Assembly (NCBI GenBank): GCA_951812725.1
Contig: OX638330.1
Location: 4,629,405 to 4,693,404, forward strand
Direction of reading: 5' to 3'
Source: an uncultured Caldilineaceae bacterium
GTDB taxonomy: Bacteria > Chloroflexota > Anaerolineae > Caldilineales > Caldilineaceae
Length of the DNA: 64,000 bases
Positions within the stretch are counted from its first letter, which is position 1. The number at the start of each line of letters is the position of its first letter. This document shows, piece after piece, positions 24,752 to 33,524 of this stretch. The translations under genes and the position numbers were made by a program. The notes under the pieces were generated by a model that saw only the letters and a program-made list of their open reading frames with translations, searched no databases and was not told the origin of the DNA.

Positions 24752-27574
24752 ATGAAGTCAGGATTTTCCTTACGCCGCCTCCTTCTCGTCGGCCTCCTCA
24801 TCTCATTATTCGGCGTTTCCATGTATACGATCGTCGAGCAGGTCATACCGTCGCTGATGGTTGGGGCGCTGGACGATGGCGACGCGCTGCCGGTCGATAT
24901 CCGGATTTCGGGTCCCCTCACATTCCAGACGTTGACGATAGACGGGGAGACGGTGTTGGAACGGGCCGGATCCCATTTCGGCAGACCTCGTATCAGCCCG
25001 GACGGCACGCTGATGGCGATAACGGTTGTGCCGACGGGAACGGAGACGATCGGTCTGGCGGAAATTTATGTGATCGAACGGGCGACCGGCCGGGTGCGCG
25101 AGCGTATTCCCGGCCACAATCCGCGCTGGCAGACGGGGCGCAGCAACCGGCTGCGCTTCGATCAACTCGATGCCAACAGCATACGCCCCGCCACTTACGA
25201 CGCAACCGACAGATCGATTATACGCGATGAGAACCTGCTGCCGGACGACAATCCTGCTGAATTGGAGGCGGCAGACTTAGAGATTGCGACGGCGACCTAT
25301 CCGGAGACGATTCGCGTGGCCCACCATCCGGAAAACAACTGCCGCAACGTTCCTGACTGGCAGGTGGACGTCATTCCATTCGAAGAATATGTTGCCCGCT
25401 CCGTCCCCGCGGAAGTTCCCATCTCCTGGCCAGCGGAAGCGTTGGCCGCCCAGGCCGTCGCCACACGCACCTATGCCTGGTACCAGATATTGCGCAATCG
25501 ACGCTACTATGACGTGACCGACTGGGCCAATTTTCAGATGATGTGCAACAATCGCTTCACTTCCACCGATGCGGCGGTCAGCAGAACAACAGGCCAATAC
25601 CTGGCATATACGGGCGACAGCACGGACGCGCCGATAATTGCCATGTACAGCGCCAAGAACAGCCATCCGACGCTCACCAATCCGGCGGTTGCCTATCTGC
25701 AGTCAGTTCCGGACGAGACCGGCCTGGGTGAGGTACGCTGGGGCCACGGCTACGGCCTCAGCCAGTGGGGCGCGGTGCGGCGGGCCAAGGCCGGCCAGAC
25801 CTATCGCCAGATTCTCGGCCACTACTACACAGACGTCACACTACAGAATGCCCGCCAACCGACGCAGGCGATCGGCGGCATTACCGGCCTGTCTTTGAAA
25901 GGGTTCTTCCCGGCCGGCGGTCTGCGCTGGGGTGCGCTCGTGCCCGCAGAGTCTCTGTCCGGCAGCGTCGACCTCGACCCGGGCCCGGACTCGCTGCCCA
26001 TCCGTGCGGTCTGGCTGCGCAGCGCGGATCTTACAAGCGGCAGTGCGATCACGATTTCGCTGACGCTCAGCAATGCGTTGCAGGAGCAGAAATCATTGAC
26101 GATCGACTGGGACGCGCCTGCTGCGCCGACATTCGAGGCGCCATCGGTGGTGGAGGTGCAGAGGGCCACCCTTACGCTCGCCGTGCCGGAACAGGGCGCA
26201 AGTATCGGCCTCAGCAACAATTGGACCTGGCAGGGGGAAAATCTCCACAGCACTACTGGAGAAAGTGTCGATGACGCGGCTGCCAGTGGCAGTCGAACTG
26301 TGGAAGCAAGGGCGGATGACCATGAGGCGGGTTGGTGGTATGGCCCATACACAACCGACATCCCCCACAATGCCACGTACCGCGCGCTCTTCCGGCTGCG
26401 CATGGGTGAGCTTGTCGATGACGGAGACGACAGTGTGCTGCCGGATCAGCCCATCGCCCGATTGGATGTGACCGACAAGGGCGGGACTGTGAAATTGGGT
26501 TTGCGCGACATCTGGCCGAGTGATTTCACTGATGCGGGGGAATATGTCGAGATCCCCGTCGACTTTCATCTGTTTGACCCGGCGCAGGGGGTTGAATTCC
26601 GCGTGGAATGGCACGGAGAGGTGGACCTGGCTCTGGATCGGATACAGGTGTGGCAGCTGCAGGACATATCGACGCGTACGCGACTCGATTGGGCGCTCCC
26701 CAACAGCGGCACATCAACGGTATCGGCGATCGCGTTCGATTCCGCCAGAAATGCCAGCCCGATCGTGACCAAGCATATCGAGTTTGGCAGTGAGCAGCCG
26801 CCGGTTTTCGGCGATGTGGAGCACCTGCAGGGCTGGTGGACAAGACAGCCTGTCCTGATTTCAGTCCCTGTGCAGGACTTTAACAGCGGGCTGGACACGA
26901 ACAGTGGCAATCTGCTGCTGGACGGCGTGGAGAAGACGGCCCATTTCAGCCTGCCCAACGATTACCTGGCCGCCCAGAAGCTCTCGGCGGCTCTGACCGA
27001 CCTCGACGACGGCACCTACACTGTGCGCTTTCAGGCCAAAGATCGATCCGGGTTACAGGGGGAAAGCGAAACCGGCCAGCTGCGCGTGGACCAGACGGCG
27101 CCTACTGTTCAGGCCCAGGCCGTCCAGTTGACACCCGATACCTCGAACGATGGAGACGGGAACGACGACACCTCTGTCGATCAACAGAGCACTGCCCCTA
27201 CGCCCACACCTGCCGCGCGCGGGCTGTTCAGCGGGCCGGTCGAGGTCACCATCGAAGCCGAAGACGCCACCAGCGGCGTCTGGGGTATCGCCTATGTCCT
27301 CAACGACGGGCCGGTCGCTATGTACAGTGAACCGTTCACCGTCTCCGAGGACGGCGTTCACAATATACGCTACTGGGCAAAGGACAATGCCGGCAACTAT
27401 TCGAGCAGCCACCGGCTGCGGGTCTGGGTGCGGAGCAGCGATAGTAGCGACGAAGACGGTAGTGACGGCAGCAGTGACGGCAGCAGTGACAGCAACGGTA
27501 ACGGCAGCAGCGGCAGCACTGTTAGCCAAGACCTTTTTTATGAGGTTTACGTCCCGGGATTGAAGAACGACTAG
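24752..27574 (+). CDS. SpoIID/LytB-domain secreted protein with C-terminal Ig-like/OmpL47-type modules
   Basis: A 940-residue protein. A membrane anchor or signal (LLLVGLLISLFGVSMYTIVEQVI) lies near the N terminus. About 60-150 resembles a small beta-propeller fragment (ISPDGTLMAI). About 200-390 is a SpoIID domain: PFEEYVARSVPAEVP, WPAEALAAQAVATRTYAW and WGHGYGLSQWGA. SpoIID proteins are lytic transglycosylases acting on peptidoglycan stripped of stem peptides. Later modules include a cell-surface Ig-like domain with DLDDGTYTVRFQAKDRSG and an OmpL47-like one (DGVHNIRYWAKDNAGNYS). A Ser/Asp/Gly-rich tail ends in FYEVYVPGLKND. I used ATG 24752, just before the anchor; GTG 24692 is an in-frame alternative. 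A TACAAT at 24678-24683 could be its -10. Confidence 0.88.
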   Translation: MKSGFSLRRLLLVGLLISLFGVSMYTIVEQVIPSLMVGALDDGDALPVDIRISGPLTFQTLTIDGETVLERAGSHFGRPRISPDGTLMAITVVPTGTETIGLAEIYVIERATGRVRERIPGHNPRWQTGRSNRLRFDQLDANSIRPATYDATDRSIIRDENLLPDDNPAELEAADLEIATATYPETIRVAHHPENNCRNVPDWQVDVIPFEEYVARSVPAEVPISWPAEALAAQAVATRTYAWYQILRNRRYYDVTDWANFQMMCNNRFTSTDAAVSRTTGQYLAYTGDSTDAPIIAMYSAKNSHPTLTNPAVAYLQSVPDETGLGEVRWGHGYGLSQWGAVRRAKAGQTYRQILGHYYTDVTLQNARQPTQAIGGITGLSLKGFFPAGGLRWGALVPAESLSGSVDLDPGPDSLPIRAVWLRSADLTSGSAITISLTLSNALQEQKSLTIDWDAPAAPTFEAPSVVEVQRATLTLAVPEQGASIGLSNNWTWQGENLHSTTGESVDDAAASGSRTVEARADDHEAGWWYGPYTTDIPHNATYRALFRLRMGELVDDGDDSVLPDQPIARLDVTDKGGTVKLGLRDIWPSDFTDAGEYVEIPVDFHLFDPAQGVEFRVEWHGEVDLALDRIQVWQLQDISTRTRLDWALPNSGTSTVSAIAFDSARNASPIVTKHIEFGSEQPPVFGDVEHLQGWWTRQPVLISVPVQDFNSGLDTNSGNLLLDGVEKTAHFSLPNDYLAAQKLSAALTDLDDGTYTVRFQAKDRSGLQGESETGQLRVDQTAPTVQAQAVQLTPDTSNDGDGNDDTSVDQQSTAPTPTPAARGLFSGPVEVTIEAEDATSGVWGIAYVLNDGPVAMYSEPFTVSEDGVHNIRYWAKDNAGNYSSSHRLRVWVRSSDSSDEDGSDGSSDGSSDSNGNGSSGSTVSQDLFYEVYVPGLKND

Positions 27575-27616
27575 GGCGGGCGCCCCCGTGTTTACACTGC
27601 GATTGCCGCCGGCGTC

Positions 27617-30202
27617 TCACCGGTCATTGGCCACAATCCATTGCACAAGCTGATCCCCGTGTTCTTTGACGAGGGTGGTGGCTCGTTCCGGATCGCCGGC
27701 TTCGGCCCGTATTTCGAAGAGAGGGCGCTCGGGGTTGGGGCCGATGTGGACCCACTCCTCGGCGCCGAGTTGGATCTTCAGGCCATCGATCGTGACGACG
27801 CCATCGCCCTGGTAGCTTTGATTCAAGAGGCGCATGACCGTACCTTTTGCTTCCCACGGGCAATCGACCCGATGGTGCGCCATAAAGAACGGCGGCAGGT
27901 CGGCGACGATTTCGCTGACCGCTGCCTGACGCAGGCCAAGATATTCGAGCAGCCGCACGGTCGCCAGCAGTCCGTCGGAAACCGGCTGCAGATCGGGGAA
28001 GATGAAATGGCCTGCTCCATCGGTGGCAAACAGCACGTCCTCAGCCGCCGCCCGCATCAGATCCCGCAGATCGTTTTGGGTGTAAACAGTCTGTCCGCCG
28101 TACCGGTTGACGACGGTTTCGAAGGCCCGCGGCAGAACCGCCGGCAGCGCGACCTTGGCGCCGGGATTGGCGTACATGGCCAGCTCCAACAGCAGTAGCG
28201 CTGCTGTCAGATCGTCCAACACTTCGCCTCTCTCATCAATCAGAAAGACCCTCTCGCCGCCGACGTCGAGTTTGACGCCGACACCGGCATCGAGGACGCC
28301 CATGATTTTGGCCATATGCTGGAGTTGATGGCGGAACTGGTCGCGCAGGGCACCCAGTTTTGGTCCATTCAGAGGCAGATAGTCGACATTGAGATTATTG
28401 AGAATGGTCGACAGGGTATCGCCGCCGAGGCCGTGGGAGGTGTCGACAACGATTTGGGGATGGATCTGGGTGACGGTTGTGCGGATGCGGTCACTGTCAA
28501 CGCAGGCGAGGAAGCTTTCGATATAGCTTTCGGTGGGGTCGGCGGGATATTCGATCTGTCCGACTTCGTCGAGGAAGGCGCGGCGGAAGTCTTCGCGAGA
28601 GAAGCTGCGTTCGACGGAGCGTTCGGTGGCCCGGCTCTGGTCGAGGCCGCGGCTGTTCATGAAACGGATATCGACGACGCGCTGGTCGAGGGGGCTGAGT
28701 TGGACGTGGACGCCGGCGGCGGCGGCGTGCGTCCGGACGAAATGACGGGCGACGGGCACGGGCACTTCGCCGAGGTCCCAGACGTCGACTCCGGCGCTGG
28801 ACAGACCGCTCATGAGGGCGCGTATCAGCATACGGGAACTGCGGTGAGAGTCGCGGTTGATGGCGACGTAACTGCCGCGCGGCAGGTTGGCGCCGAGGCT
28901 GCTGCCGAGCTTGGCGGCGAATTCGGGTGTAAAATCGACGTTGACAACGCCGCTGACGCCGGCCGAGCCGAAAATAGAGCGGCGGCCGCGACTGCCCCAG
29001 ATGATGCTTTCACGCACGACTGCGCCGGGCTCGATGCGCTTATTCGGCCACAGTTTCACATCGGGATGGACGACACAGTTCTCGTCCAGCACGCAGTTGT
29101 CGCCGATGACGACGTCCTCATAGGCGATGGTGCCGCTTTTGAGACTGCATTGGCGGCAGACGATCGCCCCCAATAGCTCGCAGGTCTCGCCGATGTAGGT
29201 GTTGCGCCAGACGACACAGTGCTCCAGGCGGCTATAGCGGTCGACGATGGTGTAGTCGCGGACTATGCAGGGCCCCTGGATCGTCACGCCCTCTTTGACT
29301 TTGACGCCGTTGCCGAGATAGACCGGCCCGTCAATACGCGCGCTGGCGGCGATTTCCACATCGGCGCCCAGGATTAACTCGCCGCGTTGGCGCGCGCCGG
29401 CGAGCAGGGGCGCGTCGCGCCCGTCGTCGGTCGCGGCTTTGGCTAGTTCGGCGGCCTCCACAGGCGCTGTATGGCCGAGTGGTCGAGGCAGCCAGACTTT
29501 GCCGCTGATGAGGTCGGCGTTGGCGCGCATGTACTCGCCGATGGTGCCGACATCACACCAGTAGCCCTCGGCCACATAGGCTTGCAGGCGCTCCCCTCGT
29601 TGCAGAAGATCGGGGAAGAGCTCGGTGGAAAAGTCGTAGGCGACATCGTCGGGGATATGGTCCAATACCGCCGGTTCGAGCACGTAGATGCCTGTATTCA
29701 CCCTGTCGGAGCGGACGGCGCTCCAGTCCGGTTTTTCGAGGAACTGGGTGATGCGGCCGTTTTCGTCGCTGACGACTGCGCCATATTCGAGGGGGTTGGG
29801 AACGGCAAAGACGGCGAGTGTGGCGAGCGCGCCGACAGTGGCGTGGTGTTGGACGGCGGCCTGGAGGTCGAAGTCGGTCAGGGCGTCGCCGCTGATGACG
29901 AGGAAGGTGTCATCGAGGTGGGAGGCGGCGTTCTTGACACCGCCGGCGGTGCCGAGCGGCATCTCTTCGACGACGTAGGTGATATTGAGGCCGAGACCGC
30001 TGCCATCGCCGTAGAAGTCCTGGATCACGGAGGGCATGTACTGGAGGGTGATGACGATCTCGGTGATGCCGTGATATTTGAGCAGCTCAAGAATATGGCC
30101 GAGGACCGGTTTGTCGACCAGGGGGACCATGGGCTTGGGACGCCCAATTGTCAGGGGGCGCAGGCGGGAGCCTTCACCGCCGGCCATGACTACGGCTTTC
30201 AT
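27617..30202 (-). CDS. Mannose-1-phosphate guanylyltransferase-like protein with degenerate phosphomannomutase domain
   Basis: An 861-residue protein. Residues 1-235 are a sugar-nucleotide transferase (GGEGSRLRP at 8-16, PLGTAGGVKNA, SGDALTDFD, FLEKP). About 255-380 is a left-handed beta-helix of hexapeptide repeats. From about 385 to the end it has the four-domain fold of phosphomannomutases, but the active-site loops are altered. Where TASHNP is expected there is QLSPLDQRV; the metal loop DGDADR reads DVGGER; the phosphate loop RxSGTEP reads GPNPERP. The mutase half is therefore probably not catalytic and may be structural or regulatory. The first domain should make GDP-mannose or a related NDP-sugar for the envelope. 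It is the last gene of the 32.7-27.6 kb minus-strand run, 84 bases after the SCO1664-like gene. Confidence 0.87.
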   Translation of the reverse strand: MKAVVMAGGEGSRLRPLTIGRPKPMVPLVDKPVLGHILELLKYHGITEIVITLQYMPSVIQDFYGDGSGLGLNITYVVEEMPLGTAGGVKNAASHLDDTFLVISGDALTDFDLQAAVQHHATVGALATLAVFAVPNPLEYGAVVSDENGRITQFLEKPDWSAVRSDRVNTGIYVLEPAVLDHIPDDVAYDFSTELFPDLLQRGERLQAYVAEGYWCDVGTIGEYMRANADLISGKVWLPRPLGHTAPVEAAELAKAATDDGRDAPLLAGARQRGELILGADVEIAASARIDGPVYLGNGVKVKEGVTIQGPCIVRDYTIVDRYSRLEHCVVWRNTYIGETCELLGAIVCRQCSLKSGTIAYEDVVIGDNCVLDENCVVHPDVKLWPNKRIEPGAVVRESIIWGSRGRRSIFGSAGVSGVVNVDFTPEFAAKLGSSLGANLPRGSYVAINRDSHRSSRMLIRALMSGLSSAGVDVWDLGEVPVPVARHFVRTHAAAAGVHVQLSPLDQRVVDIRFMNSRGLDQSRATERSVERSFSREDFRRAFLDEVGQIEYPADPTESYIESFLACVDSDRIRTTVTQIHPQIVVDTSHGLGGDTLSTILNNLNVDYLPLNGPKLGALRDQFRHQLQHMAKIMGVLDAGVGVKLDVGGERVFLIDERGEVLDDLTAALLLLELAMYANPGAKVALPAVLPRAFETVVNRYGGQTVYTQNDLRDLMRAAAEDVLFATDGAGHFIFPDLQPVSDGLLATVRLLEYLGLRQAAVSEIVADLPPFFMAHHRVDCPWEAKGTVMRLLNQSYQGDGVVTIDGLKIQLGAEEWVHIGPNPERPLFEIRAEAGDPERATTLVKEHGDQLVQWIVANDR

Positions 30203-30211
30203 ATTCTGTGT

Positions 30212-30246
30212 CCAATGACCATTGGTCAGTGGTCAGTGGCTAGTGG
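30212..30246. repeat. AGTGGTCAGTGGCTAGTGG simple repeat
   Basis: A short member of the AGTGGTCAGT family in the gap between the guanylyltransferase and SCO1664-like genes. It does not separate them by any obvious terminator. Confidence 0.6.
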
Positions 30247-30286
30247 TCTTCGCTGGCCACTGGTGACGGGTAACCGGCCGCGACGG

Positions 30287-31144
30287 TTATATGGGCGGCC
30301 AGGGATAGTTGCGCTGGTGGGCGGGCGGCTGGGGATATTCGCGCGCGATGAGCAGATCGCGGATGCGACGGCGCAGGGCATCCAGTTCGGGAGCGCTGAG
30401 AAGCAGTTCCAGGGTGCTGCGGACCGGGTCGGTGTCAACGAGATGCTGCAGTGACTCCAGGTCGGCGATGAGCCGCTCTTCGATGGGTTCGCCGGCGAAC
30501 TCCCAGATGACGGTACGCAGCTTGTATTGATGGTGGAAGCAGATGCCGTGGTCGATGGCCCACATATGGGCACGTGCGGTTTCCCCCCACCCGCCGGCAA
30601 TGGAAAATCGACGGAGGTTTCCGTAAAGACAGTGGCCGGCCTTGCGGTCGGCGTTGTTGATGAGATAGTCGAACAGGGTCAGACGGCGCAAGGCCGGGGC
30701 GTAGCGGGCATCCTCGCGCATATTGAAGTAGTGAATGTCCGGATCACACTCGATGAAGAACTGGATGCTGCCCGGCCCGCGCGGCCCGTCGCGCAGGACG
30801 GTGGGGGGCACAAGGCTCCAGCCGAGGGCTTCGCTGACGACAAAGGCGGCGGTTTCGCGCTGGCAAAGGGTGCCGGGTGTGAAATCCCAGAGGGGATTCT
30901 CGCCGCGGCGCGGTTTGTAGACTGCCGGAATCTCGTGCTGGTGATGATGAACGGTTGTGAGAAAGGTGTAGTTGGAGCTGTAAGGCAGCAGTCCTTTCTC
31001 TTCGATTTGGCCTTGTGCCAGCGCGTTCAGTATCTCGCCGTCGGCAGGCGCGTCCGGCTGCTCGCGGCGCGTGCTTTGGTCCACGACGCGGCTGTCGTTC
31101 AGGCTGTGCTCCTGTTGTTCGATCGTCTTGTCATCGTCCGTCAT
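30287..31144 (-). CDS. SCO1664-family protein (PI3/PI4-kinase-like fold)
   Basis: A 285-residue protein of the SCO1664 family (TIGR03843 type), function unknown. The N terminal 45 residues are polar. The core has AVYKPRRGENPLWDFTPGTLCQRETAAFVVSEALGW (an ATP-lysine-like segment), LFDYLINNADRKAGH (the position of a kinase catalytic loop) and WAIDHGICFH (the position of the metal-binding DFG-like Asp). This suggests a phosphoinositide-kinase-like phosphotransferase fold; activity is inference. The start is ATG 31144; a longer in-frame start at 31297 adds only Arg/Pro-rich sequence. It is the third gene after the phosphatase and DUF3090 genes, an association conserved in Actinobacteria and Chloroflexota. 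Confidence 0.88.
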   Translation of the reverse strand: MTDDDKTIEQQEHSLNDSRVVDQSTRREQPDAPADGEILNALAQGQIEEKGLLPYSSNYTFLTTVHHHQHEIPAVYKPRRGENPLWDFTPGTLCQRETAAFVVSEALGWSLVPPTVLRDGPRGPGSIQFFIECDPDIHYFNMREDARYAPALRRLTLFDYLINNADRKAGHCLYGNLRRFSIAGGWGETARAHMWAIDHGICFHHQYKLRTVIWEFAGEPIEERLIADLESLQHLVDTDPVRSTLELLLSAPELDALRRRIRDLLIAREYPQPPAHQRNYPWPPI

Positions 31145-31221
31145 AGCTTCAGGCCGGTGGTTTCTGGTAGTACGGTTCGCCGTGTCGCGCCGCGTGGGGC
31201 GCGCCGCGGCGTGCGGCAAAG

Positions 31222-31806
31222 CTACAATGACAGCGGGAATGCGTGGCCGTTCGTGCGCGGGCAGAAGTGGCCTTCCGGCTCGATAACGCGGCCGCACAGG
31301 GGGCAGTCCGGCCGGCCGGCAGCGACAACCTGCAGGGCATGTTCACTCAGGGAGCGCATCTGCGCGCGCGTTGCATAGAAACGGGCCTTTGGGTCGTTAT
31401 CCTCGTCTTCGACCGTTTCGGAGCTGACTGGATCTGCGGCCAGGTCCTGCTCTTCTTCGCCGACATCGGGCACGGCCTGTGCGATCAGGACCATGAGGTC
31501 CTGTCGTTCATCATAGCCCAGCCCGAGCTGTCCGACGCGAAAGGCCGGTTCCAGCGGTTCGCGCAGACTGGGAGCGGCGGGCTCTTCCTCGACGGCGGGC
31601 AGGTCGGCGCGTTCCTTTTCCAGTTCCTCCAAGAGTTGCAGAATCGAAGTCGCGAGAGCGGCCACCTGTTCTTTTTCCATGATCAGAGTGGCCATGTCGG
31701 CGCCATGGCGGGCCTGCAAAAAGAATGTACGCTTACCGGGGCGTCCGACGGCGTCGGCGACGATTGCGCTAACTGGATTGAAGTCGAAGGTAAACTGTGA
31801 TTCCAT
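31222..31806 (-). CDS. DUF3090 family protein
   Basis: A 194-residue protein (TIGR03847 type). The N-terminal beta-rich part contains RTFFLQARHGADMATLIMEKEQVAALA. The C-terminal PDCPLCGRVIEPEGHFCPRTNGH is a four-cysteine/histidine zinc-ribbon-like motif diagnostic of the family. An acidic insert (about 120-140, EDEDNDP) separates the two. The function is unknown. It lies 77 bases before the SCO1664-like gene and 125 bases after the histidine phosphatase gene, as in other genomes carrying this trio. Confidence 0.9.
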   Translation of the reverse strand: MESQFTFDFNPVSAIVADAVGRPGKRTFFLQARHGADMATLIMEKEQVAALATSILQLLEELEKERADLPAVEEEPAAPSLREPLEPAFRVGQLGLGYDERQDLMVLIAQAVPDVGEEEQDLAADPVSSETVEDEDNDPKARFYATRAQMRSLSEHALQVVAAGRPDCPLCGRVIEPEGHFCPRTNGHAFPLSL

Positions 31807-31931
31807 GTGCCGGTGGCTAGTGATCCGTGATTGGTGCGGTTGCTGGCGTATATGGTATGCGCGAGCGGGATGCCTGTGGTCCCAATGTGGAGCCGGGGAG
31901 CCGTGTTGGCATCAGATTGCGTTCGGATTCC

Positions 31932-32651
31932 TCATTCTAACTTTATCACAGGGAAACCGCCGCTGTCATTCATGGCCAGGATGCTTGGTCCGAAGCGATG
32001 GAAGGCGACGACGCTGATTGATGCGGTGCTGATCTGGATGCGCTGGAAGAGATCGAGCGGCGTGCCCAGATAGTACGCCAGGCTCGTGCGCAGGACATCG
32101 CCGTGGGCATAGACGGCAACGACTTCACCTGCGTGCTCTGTGCGGATGCGCTCCAGGGTTGTAATGACGCGGTTTTGCACCTCTCGCAACGTTTCACCGC
32201 CTGGAAATCGGAAGCCGCCCGGGAAGATCTGCACCAGTTTCCACTCCGGTCGTTTGCTCAGCTCCTTCAACTCGCCGCCGCGCCAGTCGCCGTAATCGAC
32301 TTCCAGGACGCCGGGCTCGACGGTGATGGACAGGTTCAGCGCCGCGGCCAGCGGTTGGGCCGACTCCAGGCAGCGCAGGAGCGGGCTGGAATAGACGGCG
32401 GTAATGGGCTGCACTTTGAGACGCTCGGCAACCTGATGGGCCTGCTCCTTTCCCTTCTCGTTCAGAGGTACGGAGGGTGTGCGTCCGGCCAGTGCGCCGC
32501 GTTCTGTCCATTCGTTTTCACCGTGGCGAATCAGGAAGAGATAGGTAGGGCGCTGGGGGGTTTTGTCTTCGTTCTCGTCATCGGCCTGGCTTTCGGCTTT
32601 GTTTTCCGCTGCGTCCGGCTCCTCTGCTGTTTTATTTTTTTCTTCGATCAA
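31932..32651 (-). CDS. Histidine phosphatase family protein (MSMEG_4193/TIGR03848 type)
   Basis: A 239-residue protein. After a 30-residue acidic/Lys tail comes LFLIRHGENEW with the phosphohistidine in Arg42-His43-Gly44. Later motifs are YSSPLLRCLESA, PGGFRFPGGET and VYAHGDVLR (second catalytic His). Members dephosphorylate small phosphorylated metabolites; the substrate of this subgroup is not known. It is first in the trio with DUF3090 and SCO1664-like genes and has a good promoter at 32705-32733. The ATG at 32651 gives a leader of roughly 47 bases. Confidence 0.9.
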   Translation of the reverse strand: MIEEKNKTAEEPDAAENKAESQADDENEDKTPQRPTYLFLIRHGENEWTERGALAGRTPSVPLNEKGKEQAHQVAERLKVQPITAVYSSPLLRCLESAQPLAAALNLSITVEPGVLEVDYGDWRGGELKELSKRPEWKLVQIFPGGFRFPGGETLREVQNRVITTLERIRTEHAGEVVAVYAHGDVLRTSLAYYLGTPLDLFQRIQISTASISVVAFHRFGPSILAMNDSGGFPVIKLE

Positions 32652-32704
32652 ACCGGTCTCTCTCCAAGGGATGCGTTATCGCTTGTGCGGGTCAATATAT
32701 ATGC

Positions 32705-32733
32705 ATTGTAACCGTGATCCGGCGCTGTGTAAA
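32705..32733 (-). promoter_or_regulatory. Sigma70-type promoter of the phosphatase/DUF3090/SCO1664 operon
   Basis: On the minus strand TTTACA (32733-32728) and TACAAT (32710-32705) have a 17-base spacer, 54 bases before the ATG at 32651. Confidence 0.6.
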
Positions 32734-33118
32734 TGCGGGAAACGGGTTGGGGGTGGTGATGGGGGAGGCTGCGCCGGTCGATCTTGACGGGATCATGGTC
32801 GATCCACAGTACGAGAACGGAGCGAGTGCCGTGTAACAGAATTTGATGGGGCACTGGATGGGTTTGCGTAGAGTGCGGCATAGTTGGCCCCGTAATTGTT
32901 GTGTTTTTGCTGGCATACCAGGTTGACATTTCGGGAAGGGCGTGAAGAACACCTCCTTTTGGTCCACGGAGGGGCGCGGAGATCAGTACAAGCCAATGGC
33001 GACCGTGCGATCAGGAGCGTCACTCTATGGAGCAGGCATGCGTCAGGCTTGACCATTTGGTGGTGCAGCATAGAATGGTGCATAAAGACGCAGTTTTGCA
33101 TCAGAGGAGGCAGAGGCC
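32734..33118. other. Intergenic interval without recognisable genes
   Basis: 385 bases between the divergent phosphatase operon and the small RHH gene. A short sequence TCCACGGAGGGGCG at 32962 also occurs at 22736. I see no gene or RNA structure. Confidence 0.45.
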
Positions 33119-33395
33119 TTGAACCAGATCACGGTCAGAGGATTTGACGACGAGCTGAGCGCCTGCCTGCGCCGCCTGGCAAAGCGGGAAGGACTCTCTC
33201 TGAACCAGGCCGCGCTCAGGCTGCTGCGGAGAGGAGCCGGGCTGGCGGAAGGTCCGGGCCGGGCGCGACGCCGCGGGCAGGTTTGGCCCCGGTCTGCAGC
33301 GTGCGCTGGAAGAGATCGATCGCGACATCCGGGAGATTGAAGAGGAAATCGTCCGGATACTGGGTGTAGTGACGGCCCCGGCATCTGCACAGTGA
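33119..33395 (+). pseudogene. Ribbon-helix-helix (CopG/Arc-like) antitoxin-type gene, frameshifted
   Basis: From TTG 33119 (GGAGG eight bases upstream) the frame reads MNQITVRGFDDELSACLRRLAKREGLSLNQAALRLLRRGAG, a ribbon-helix-helix DNA-binding domain of antitoxin type. After about 45 residues the frame turns to Arg-rich sequence. A second frame gives FGPGLQRALEEIDRDIREIEEEIVRILG, an amphipathic C-terminal helix ending at TGA 33393-33395. One frameshift near 33240-33280 would join them. The N-terminal DNA-binding half could still be made. No toxin gene is recognisable beside it. Confidence 0.55.
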
Positions 33396-33418
33396 TTCCT
33401 GCTTCACATAATTGAAAA

Positions 33419-33449
33419 AGGTCGGTATGTTGTATTACTATACCGACCT
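33419..33449. promoter_or_regulatory. Probable operator: perfect 10-bp inverted repeat upstream of the AbiEi promoter
   Basis: AGGTCGGTAT (33419-33428) and ATACCGACCT (33440-33449) are separated by 11 bases. The right arm ends four bases before the -35 box. AbiEi proteins are known to repress their own operon through promoter-proximal inverted repeats, so this is a candidate autoregulatory site. Confidence 0.65.
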
Positions 33450-33452
33450 AAA

Positions 33453-33481
33453 TTGACAACGATATTGCGGTCCTGTACAAT
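33453..33481 (+). promoter_or_regulatory. Near-consensus sigma70 promoter of the AbiEi gene
   Basis: TTGACA (33453-33458), a 17-base spacer and TACAAT (33476-33481), the best promoter in the window. Transcription would start near 33488, 37 bases before the GTG at 33525. Confidence 0.8.
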
Positions 33482-33524
33482 AGCGACTCTTGCCATCACA
33501 GGGGGCCGATAGGAGTGGCGCGCA

